Shown here in pieces: positions 55,541 through 64,000 of a stretch of DNA of 64,000 nucleotides; position 1 is the stretch's first letter, and each line of letters begins with the position of its first letter. The notes under the pieces are model-generated. The model made no database searches. It saw only the letters and a list, made by a program, of their open reading frames with translations, and was not told the DNA's origin. The position numbers were made by a program, and so were the translations under genes. Location of the stretch: NCBI RefSeq assembly GCF_052324685.1, contig NC_135214.1, positions 3,775,371 through 3,839,370 of the forward strand, written 5' to 3'. This DNA comes from Brachyhypopomus gauderio (Eukaryota; Chordata; Actinopteri; Gymnotiformes; Hypopomidae).

Positions 55541-57696
55541 GTTGGGTTCCTGTTCGTCATTGTTAAGATTATTGAAATTGTCTCTAGACGTAGATCATAG
55601 CCTTCAAGGTTCATCATTTGGGTTATAAATTTGTACAGCCCTCAGAGTTCTGTAGCTGGACAGGAGATTCTCAACTCACGGGTGTCAGGAAAGTTCCAAA
55701 GTTTGATGATACGTGTAGTTAAATACAGAATGAAGAAGATGTGTCTTAACACAATTGGGTAAGAATAATAAAAATCATGTGTATGATTGGAGAGGAGGCA
55801 CAGTAGACTGGATCTAGGAGTAGTGGAAAAGTACAGGGGGAGAGAGAGAAAGAGAGAGCGAGGTTCTAGCTGAGGAGCAGACACACAGAGAAGGGAGTGA
55901 ACTGAATGTCAGAGTGTTCTGACTGAGGGTCACAGACAGTAAATTACAAATTCCCTTACAGTTATCATGTGATGCAGCTGCAAAGATGTTCTTTGTGGAC
56001 AATTTGGTGACATATTGTGTAATCTGTTGTTTGTGGTTTTTACTTTATGGCACTTTAAACAGACCAGACCATTTCCATCCAGAGAGAGGAAAATGACTTC
56101 TGTCATTAAAGGTCCAGTATCAATATTTCTAGAAAAATCCTTGATGCATAGAGATTTTAGTTTTTTACATTAGACAACCATCTCCAGTCACAAACCATAT
56201 CTCTCCTTTCTAACCAAGGCAATGGCATCATGTTAGAAAAATTAAACTACACTGAGGTTCTTATTTGAATCTTTTGTTTAAGTTTTCATTTAGTATGGAG
56301 TATTGCACCAAAATTAAGTACCATTCATGGCACCCCCACCGATGATTATGCCCAAGATCAGAAATTATAAAAAGTCAATATGTAACATATGTTAGCAAGC
56401 TCAGACAAGAAAAAATGAAACAAATATATTTCCTTTATGAGTCATACCATGCACAGAATACCATGCAGTAGGAAAGAGGATGTTTTGACAATAAGAAATG
56501 AATGACTGTTGGTAAATAGCTTAGATATACAAGCATCTTGTAAGAGGCACAATCTACTGTTACAAAACATCTACCACATATTAAACAGTGGACCTGGAGC
56601 TTCTAGTGTCGTGTGGGTGCAGACCATGCCTACAGTAGTTGCTGGAATGGAGATAATTGCTTAACTGAAGGAGGGGCAGACCAGATTAAAGTTGTGCTAG
56701 GGATCTTGGCAGCCTCTCTAAGTGGGAGGAGTCAGCCCTCCACCAAAGAATAAAAGGGGAGGAGCACAGGGGGGTTATAAACAGGGAGGGGAGGAAGGGT
56801 GGGGTTTCTGATGTTCCACAATCCTAATAATGGTTCAGTTATTCCATAATCCTTTTATAGTTTAGGCAATTTTAGTCACCATGTTGAGGTGCTTCCCCAA
56901 AATGCTAAGGATGCCACAAGATATTAGACACGTAATGTATTTTATTCTGGGTTACAGCAAACCAATTTCATTAAATTAAATGACAATGTAAAGACATCAC
57001 ACTTAGGTAGGCCAACATTATGCAACAAACACTGATCAAAAGCAACTCTCTCTTACATGCATTAAAATCAATGGTTGGCTTATTTTTCCTTTACAGTACA
57101 TGTTAAATGTAGTTGTTCTGTACAGCAAAGTAGATCAGTCAATATTCACCCACGATCAGAGGAATCATTATTCTTAAATCACAGTAACTAGGGCTGGGAG
57201 CTCAGCCTTTAGAATGAAGAACAGAAACGTAAAAAAAAAGGTGATGGTGTAGAGGAAGCTTCATACTACACGGAGAACAAGATGAGGTCCTCCATATCTA
57301 TACAGTTCCTACACGTGACCAGTGCCTGAGTACCATGGGACAAAAACAATCAGCTAATACCGCCAAAATAAGCACAGTGAGAGAGAACTAGGAACCATGT
57401 GTCTGGAGCTGAGGATAATAAATAAGCAAAAGTGTTTTTATGCATTTGTGCAAATTTCCAATAGGCCTATAATGCTTTCAAATAAAATAAACAGATGAAA
57501 GGTGAATTCATATATAATCATTATGGTTTGTCTCTGAGCAGCACCCACAATTTAACATTTAATTTGTTAACACATTTAAATACAACATGTAGTTTACATA
57601 TTTTAAATTATGAAGCTTGTTGATCAACATCAGTTATCAGATATTATGAAAAACACAATATTACCATTGAATAGAGTATAATCTATAACCATATAG
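55541..57696. other. Intergenic, nothing recognised
   Basis: AT-rich with a purine run near 55836-55862 and a G-rich segment near 56745-56805. No gene. Confidence 0.45.
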
Positions 57697-57897
57697 AGTT
57701 TTTCTTTTACAGTTATATTTAAACTCATGTTGTGTGTCAGTTCTTCATTTTGAAATATATAAAGTAGCAGGGGGCACCATATGCAAATATGTCATTGGTC
57801 AACAGACATAATAATAACATGCAGTAAATTATATTTTCAAGATCCGCTAGAAAATCACAATATCCGTGTCCGCTATACTGCATAAAGTTGACATGGA

Positions 57898-58299
57898 TGT
57901 CACGTGGTTCCCGCCTCCCCTTGTCAGTCATGTCTTTTGTTTTGTTCGCTGTGTTTGAGTGTATTTTATTTTGAAATTCCTAGTTGTCTGTCTTCACACC
58001 CCTGCCTTGTTCTCCGCCCCTCGTTATTGCTTTCAGGTGTGTCTTGTTGGGTTCCTTGTTTAGTTTAGTTAGACTTGTTTTAGTCCTGTGTTTGGTCTCT
58101 AGTGTTGGGGGTTATTGTATGTTGTAAGTACTGGTTTTTGTTCATGCCTTGTGTAATTTCTGCTCCTCCTGTCTTTATTGTTAGCCTTTTATGTCACCTT
58201 TGTTCTTTGTGTTGAGTTCTGTCATTTTCATGTTAGTTATTTAATTAAAACTTCTTAAAATCTGCATCTGCGTCCTACTTGCTCAGCCAGTCTTTTACA
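57898..58299 (+). mobile_element. Solo LTR inserted in duplication copy 2
   Basis: The 402-base segment begins TGTCACGTGG and ends CTTTTACA (TG...CA), with the exact 5-bp duplication ATGGA at 57893-57897 and 58300-58304. Copy 1 has the empty site (GACATGGATATGAGATC near 35399). It contains a promoter-like interior and AATTAAAAC near the end. The empty site in copy 1 proves both the element borders and that the insertion followed the duplication. Confidence 0.93.
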
Positions 58300-59488
58300 A
58301 TGGATGTGAGATCAAAGTAGCAATCGATGCAAAGACATTTTATAAACCTATAAGAAAGCAATGGAACCAAAACAAGACATTTTCCCTCACTGAACTTTAA
58401 TAAACAGGAATTCCTAAACAAAACACAATTACAATACAACAATACATGTGGAACCTCAAATATGTACAGCAATTGAATATATAACCTTTATTACAAGTGT
58501 TCAGTTATTTTAGAAAATCTTGGAAAAATATATTTAACATGTAGATAATTTGCTAAACACTTCTATATTTCATTGTAAAGCCAAAATAGACATACATTTA
58601 AGTTATTTTTATGCAACTACTGCTTTTTAATCCCTACATTTGCTACAATATTAAATATATTCAAATGGAAACTCTTTCTTAATTACTCTGTTTTTATTTA
58701 GAGTTTGAAGCGTACCTTAAAGTGCATTACAAAAGACAATAGTCATACTTGGCAAGGATACGAGCTACAGTTAACACGTCAACATAGAACAACACTTTGC
58801 AAATAACCCTGCACCCTGCATACATAATTATTCACTTTTAATATGTAGAATACCTGAGTTAATGCAAGCATCCCAATAATCTTTAGCTTCTATTAAGTTT
58901 CACTCAATTTGGAACTTCATTTTGTTCAAGATTACATATTAAGTTTCCTCATCCCATATTTAGGTTCGATCAATTACAAGGCTTGATTGGCTATTAAGAA
59001 CAAAAGATAAATAACATCTGGAGACTGGGAAAAACCACTGTTGACATTGCTTGACATTTTCTGTCAAGATTCCCCAAGGAACGCCACTGAAAAAGAATAA
59101 CGACACTTAAAACACCTTGGTATTTAAGGATCATGTATGAAACATTCAATGGTAATTAAAAAAACATTCTGTAAAAAAAGGAAATCAAAATTAAGACAAT
59201 TAAATATGGCATATGAGTGAACTCAATACCAGACAATGTCGGTTCTTCATGTAAGAATATTTTTCCTATCTTACTTTAGCCTTACTTTGTTCAAATTAAA
59301 TTCTTATTTCTATGAATGGCATATCATGCCTAAAGCACCTTAACCCATGTGCAAACAGTAAACAATAAAACAATAAAAACTTATGAGGTCAATCTTTATG
59401 GCCGTGTAAAGACTGAACTATAACATAAGTACTTGAACCTGTGCCAACATGTGATACATTGACAATAATCGACTAAAGCACCGAAGAT

Positions 59489-60510
59489 TTAGGAGTTGTG
59501 CTCTGTTGCCAGAGGAGAAGATGCAATTTCTAAAACCTGCATGAGAAGCTCGTCAATGACATCACAATCAAAGTTCACTTGCTCAAGGTCCAGTGCAGGC
59601 ACATAGTTGACCAGGAGACGTCCAACATTGTGCCTGAGTTCCTGTAACATGAGGCTAGAGAGAGTAAAAAAGCGAAAACAAAAGGTCACTTTACATTCGA
59701 TATTGTACCTACATGAGTTCAGGTCAGGAAATTACAATTTTGTTTGCCATCTCGGACTATATCTATTGGTGGTGAGCTCGAAATTTACCGGCACGCCTGT
59801 GTGGCGCTGTCTCCTTGTCCACTTTCACTCTCTGGTCCTCTCCGTGTCCCATCCTGAGGGACACTTCCTGGGACAGATGGTCCTCCTGTAGCAATTCCAC
59901 CCTCATCTCGGTTGGGATGAGGACAGTCTGTCTGGGACCCTTTATCATCTACATTTAATTTCACATTTTCACATTCTCTTTTCACTTCTAAATCCTTCTG
60001 TAGGTTTTTACAGCGAGTCAACAAAACGCTGTTCTGCTCCTCTAGATGTTTCAGCTGTGTGATGGTATCATACAAGGGAACAAAAGGAAAGAAGGGCTAT
60101 GTAAGACCACAGCGACATGACAATAAGGTTTAATTTAAGCTCATTCTTTTTTCAAGGTTCATAGAAGTCTTCCAAGGTCAAATTCAAGCACTTTCAAGCT
60201 GTGGTAAATATTTACATATTTATACAAACACACACTGACTCAAAATGATTCATTCACTTTTCATCACATTAACATAGACCCTCACCCTGTTCTGTAGCTC
60301 TTCCTCCTGTTTGGTTCTTTGGTCCAAATCCCTCAGCAGAAAGTCCACCCGACATGCCAGTTCATCATCCACTTCTACAAATGAAGATGTACCTAGCTCA
60401 CTCCGTGCTCCTTCTCCTGTGCTACTGTCCTGGCTCTCCGCCTTCTTCTCCACCCACGCCTGGGCCTTCTCCTTCTTCAGCTCATCCAGCTCACGTCGGA
60501 GCTGCTCCAT
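59489..60510 (-). pseudogene. 5'-truncated MORC3 copy with intact C-terminal frame
   Basis: Three exons matching MORC3 exons 17-19 are kept: 60510-60286 (from an internal ATG), 60054-59789 and 59654-59489. Splice sites and phases are preserved, and the joined frame is open for 218 residues, starting [15 protein letters not shown] and ending SPLATEHNS. It holds only the coiled coil and conserved C-terminal region; the ATPase and CW finger are absent. Exon 18 is 30 bases longer than in full MORC3 (extra DKGSQTDCPH-type segment), so the full gene may have lost it. Annotated as a pseudogene by default, but a short expressed paralogue is possible. Confidence 0.75.
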
Positions 60511-60839
60511 CTCTCCCTGCGTCTGCAGGTACAGCTATGGTGTGATTTTTGTTTCAATAGTTCCACAAAAGCAAAAGTAAATCCAAGAGCAGAAAGTATA
60601 TGTTATGAATGCAAAACAGAAAAATATATATCAAAAGTATATATTTTTTATATAATTGGTTATTTGAAACTTATTTTCGTTTGCATTTTGACAAGTTTTT
60701 GGTTCCATTGTTTTTGTTTTTTTGGATTTTCCCAGTAAGGTCTTTTGCTTCTGGAATCTCTCTTTGCTTCTGGTTCGTTTTTTGCTTCTGACTTTTGGAA
60801 CACATTTCACGTGTGGGAGGGTCTTAAATGAAGGCGTTC

Positions 60840-60965
60840 CTCTGCAATCTCCATTGGTCACTGATTCCGGACTGACACAGAGCTCTGAGACCGCCTCTGG
60901 GACCAAGCCACGCCCACCCCACCAGCCTCCCAGCGTTTTCAAACATGGCGGAACGCGGTGGTTCT
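60840..60965. promoter_or_regulatory. Promoter-like segment upstream of the MORC3 mini-copy
   Basis: A locally GC-rich patch holds CCATTGG (CCAAT type, near 60852), GCCACGCCCACCCC (GC-box type, near 60907) and AAACATGGCGGAAC (YY1 type, near 60942). The patch lies about 330 bases before the open frame of the truncated MORC3 copy on the minus strand. Motif evidence only. Confidence 0.3.
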
Positions 60966-61987
60966 GTTTCACAGTAGCATGTAAACTAAGTTTTACCATA
61001 AAAGTTTATACAAAGGTTATAAGTAATTGGTAAATGGTCTGTAGATATTGCAAATGTACACTGTATAATAACTACATTAAGCATGCTCACCAGCACGAGC
61101 TTTTTAAAATTTTAGTGAACTGGATGGAGAGAACATTGATGTGTGGAAGAAATATGAGTATTTGCAATATCTGGTATGGCGACGGACGGGGGGTGGGGGG
61201 CAGCTGGTGTACGAGAGGTGATGCCAAATATAGTAAAATCCATAATAGTAAAAAATACCAAAATTAAAGCCAAATACCAAAATTAAAGCAATACTGAAAA
61301 GTGGCCACCCTATATACAACCAGAATCCGTGTATCATTCGTTCATTTGATATTCAACTTAAAATCAAAATCGGAAAATCAAAAAACCATTCATTATTTTG
61401 TTTTTCGTTTTGAATATAAAAACAAAAAAACAAACCAGGCTTGTATTTTTCAGTTTTTTATTTGATGATCCAAACAAAAATAGCAAAATAAAAAAACGGG
61501 TTCGGAGCCGAACTTGATTTTGATTTTTTAACTTGACCCATTTGTGTGCCCCGGAAGTTACTGATATGTTTATTCTTCGTGGTCTTCGTTTGTGCGGGAG
61601 TGCGCTGCAGTGTTACTTGTTCTACTCTGAGCCTAAACATTGGAACATAGTCTATATTGGTATAGACAACGTGACCATATTGGAACCACATTCTAGATTA
61701 ATTAAATATTTATTTGAAGGTGGCAAGACGCCTGCAGAGATTTCGTGCACGTTGCAGCAAATGGATATCCAGTGATGATCCGGTGTTAATATTTGTCATT
61801 GTGTTTTGTAGTGTTCGTTTACTTTAGTCTCTGCTGTGTTTTCTGTGCCTTGTATTATTTATATAAACGTGTTTTCCTTTCATAATCGCTGTGGTCCTTT
61901 ATATTCCTTCGTGAGTGTTTCTGTGAAGTGTGTTCTGTATGCCTTGTAAGTTGCGCACTCTCCGTGTGGGCGCGGTTCACTTAGAGC

Positions 61988-62296
61988 TAGGGTGACCAGA
62001 CGTCCTCTTTTTCCCGGACATGTCCTACTTTTGAGACCTAAAAAATGTCCGGGGGGAATTTGTTCGACTGCCTCAAACAGAATACATGTACAGTGCAAAA
62101 GTGTTTACAAGTGAAAGCACGTGTGTCCGCCGGTTCTACGGCGATGAAACGAAAGTGTACGTTTACGGAGGAGTTAAAGAGAAAAAACGTTCGACACACA
62201 CACCATCCACCTAAATCATTCACCGATACACCGATGACCCCCACCCAGTACAAAAGGTGTCCTCCTTTTCAGAAACCCAACTCTGGTCACCCTACT
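61988..62296. mobile_element. MITE nested in the long-TIR element
   Basis: The ends CTAGGGTGACCAGA and TCTGGTCACCCTA are inverted repeats. Subterminal phrases such as CCGGACATGTCC and AAAAAATGTCCGGGG are typical of a fish hAT family. A clear 8-bp duplication is not seen (CTTAGAGC against CTAGAGGA). Confidence 0.65.
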
Positions 62297-62654
62297 AGAG
62301 GAGACTAGCTCCGTTAAAGTATGTGCCAGCCCTTTATCGCGATTGTGTCCAACCCACCACGTTACACAGATATTGGTATATTATTTATTTCAGTAATTCC
62401 ATTCAAAAGATGAAACTTGTATATTATACTCATTCGTTGCACGCCGACTGATATATTTAAGAAAATTTGAATATTGTGAAAAGGTTCAATATTGAAGACA
62501 ATATTAAATAGCTAATGAACTAAAACTGGTCTCTCAGTCTAGTTCTGTATGCTAGACAGTCATGGGAAAGAAAAACAAGTAGTTATATATATTAAGTGCA
62601 TCCTAAACAACAACCTACAACTCTTATTACAGGTGCTGTTCATAAAATAAGAAT

Positions 62655-63020
62655 ATTATGAAAAGCTATTGAAATAATTAGATAAAAACTCACCACCACT
62701 ATTAGGTAAGAGGTAGAAATACTCATATCTGAGTTGTAGGTTGCTGGTCATCATGGGCTTAATGTAATACAACTTGTTTGGTGCTGTTCTGATGGACCGT
62801 TTAAAAGCTATTGAAATTAAAAGATAAAAACTCACCACCACTATTAGGTAAGAGGTAGAAATACCCATATCTGACTTATAGGTTGTTGCTTAGGATTGCG
62901 CTTAATATATAATAGCTTGTTTTATGATCTTATGATGCACCATTTAAAAGCTATTGACATAATTAGACAAAAACTGACCTCCACAAATTGGTGCAAGGTA
63001 GAAATACCCATATAAATGTG
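62655..63020. repeat. About 143-bp tandem repeat, 2.5 units
   Basis: The phrase AAAAGCTATTGA recurs at 62659, 62803 and 62946, each followed by AAAAACTCACC (or a variant) and AGGTAGAAATAC. The third unit is diverged and partial. The array lies inside the long-TIR element. Confidence 0.85.
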
Positions 63021-63112
63021 CCATATTTTGTCAATTGTGATTTTTTTTCACCGCGATCGAAATTTGTCCTCCACTTTTTACCCATCTGTGCAGTTAGAAC
63101 ACACACACACTA

Positions 63113-63298
63113 GTGATTACTAGGGGGCTGTGGTGCACACGTGCCCAGAGCAGTGGGCAGCCCGGCACCCGGGGAGCAGTTGGGGTTGGGTGCCTTGCTC
63201 AAGGGCACCTCAGTCATGGCCTCAAGCCTGGGAATCAAACCCACGACCCTCCGGTCACAAGACCAGTTCCCTACAATCAGGCCATGACTGCCCGTTGT
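63113..63298. mobile_element. Short interspersed repeat, second copy
   Basis: Contains GGTGCCTTGCTCAAGGGCACCTCAG, then AATCAAACCCACGACCCTCCGGTCACAAGACCAG and CATGACTGCCC. The last two thirds match the family at 8318-8524. Confidence 0.65.
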
Positions 63299-64000
63299 AT
63301 TACAAGTTGTATTACACAAAGTGCATCCTAAATAACAACTATATACTTTGTGTAATACAACTTGTTTGGTGGTCTTATGATGGACCATTGAAAAGATATT
63401 GAAATTATTGAAAAGAAAAAAAAACAGAGTGCGCAGTGCTCTGGGGCCTTTACTACCGCCACTTGCGTCCGTGTTAACGTAATTTGTAGACGGTGCCTTA
63501 GACGTCGTAGCGGTCACAATAGTACATTTTAAATAAAATGTTGTATACAACTTAAATATGTATATTCCTGGCGTAAACAAAGTTGTAGATATTTATTTTG
63601 CACATTTGGGCACTTATTATTGAAGAAAGAATTCCGAATATGCAAACGTGAAACCAACTTTACCGCAGTCAAACGAAGACCACGAAGAACAACTTCCGGG
63701 GCACACAAATGGGTCGAGTTAAAAAATCAAAATCAAGTTCGGCTCCGAATCCGATTTTTAATTTAGCTAGTTTTGTTTGGATCATCAAATAAAAAACTGA
63801 AAAATACAAGCCTGATTTGTTTTTTTGTTTTTATATTCAAAACGAAAAACAAAATAATGAACTGTTTTTTTGATTTTCCGATTTTGATTTTCAGTTGAAT
63901 ATCAAATGAACGAATGATACACGGATTAACCAGCTTTGTTCACTCACACTGTTTTTCAGTGTTCTGCAGGTACCACACACAAACACACATCACATGCATC

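Larger units (their letters stand above)
57697..60520. repeat. Segmental duplication, copy 2 (MORC3 3' end and flank)
   Basis: Same-orientation copy of 35198-38398, about 22 kb away. Similarity begins near GAGTTTTTC and ends within MORC3 exon 17 at CTCTCCCTGC. It carries a solo LTR (57898-58299) absent from copy 1 and lacks copy 1's 860-base insertion. Exonic sequence is better conserved than the flank. Confidence 0.9.
61324..63927. mobile_element. 2.6-kb element with about 240-bp terminal inverted repeats
   Basis: The left arm (about 61324-61590) and right arm (about 63660-63927) are long inverted repeats ending AATCCGTGTATCATTCG and its complement. The direct repeat AACCAG flanks the element at 61318-61323 and 63928-63933, a 6-bp target duplication. 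The arms contain AT-rich stretches of alternating TTTTG/CAAAA. The interior holds a nested MITE, a tandem repeat and a short interspersed repeat but no transposase I can recognise. The superfamily is unknown. Confidence 0.8.

Noticed and set aside
1..64000. CRISPR arrays, operons, bacterial promoters or integrated plasmids
   Set aside because: All coding content is intron-bearing vertebrate sequence; no spaced direct-repeat array of CRISPR type is present.

Overview
The window is vertebrate and almost certainly teleost genomic DNA. Genes are split by many short GT-AG introns. Long AT-rich non-coding stretches carry microsatellites, and typical fish repeats are everywhere: Tc1-like, hAT and Harbinger remnants, RTE and L2-type LINE ends, tRNA-headed SINEs and LTR elements. 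Several repeats look like families common in otophysan fishes, but I cannot name the species.

Layout. Positions 1-6733 (+ strand) hold the 3' part of ACP6 (lysophosphatidic acid phosphatase type 6) in seven exons; the exons with the catalytic RHG motif lie outside the window. From 15602 down to 10524 (- strand) is a six-exon gene predicted to encode 1074 residues, with an integrase-type HHCC domain, a BTB domain, a long SUMO-motif-rich middle and C2H2 fingers, the architecture of ZBTB11. A possible small gene lies at 15917-16620. From 17 to 27 kb there is no convincing host gene, only LINE, SINE and Tc1 pieces and a minisatellite. CHAF1B (histone chaperone CAF-1 p60 subunit) occupies 32934-27307 (-) in 13 coding exons, and MORC3 (GHKL ATPase with CW zinc finger) occupies 51802-37405 (-) in 19 coding exons. 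MORC3 next to CHAF1B matches the order on human 21q22. Upstream of MORC3, 53281-52591 (-) holds three exons of a gene derived from a Ty3/Gypsy integrase HHCC domain. Finally, 57697-60520 is a second, 5'-truncated copy of the last three MORC3 exons and 3' flank, followed by a 2.6-kb element with long terminal inverted repeats.

Themes. Three of the genes are chromatin-linked: CHAF1B deposits H3-H4 at replication, MORC3 is an H3K4me3-reading ATPase, and the BTB/zinc-finger protein is probably a transcription regulator. Transposon material recurs in two roles: as domesticated domains (two separate integrase HHCC modules) and as recent insertions. MORC3 intron 5 has grown by 4.2 kb through nested hAT and LTR insertions ending 33 bp from a splice acceptor. 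The most unusual observations are two U12-type introns in MORC3, one of them AT-AC; a young LTR element with an unusual 472-residue ORF; and a MORC3 C-terminal mini-copy whose reading frame is still open.

Splice coordinates were assigned by eye from splice consensus, phase and recalled homologues. No alignment or expression data were available.
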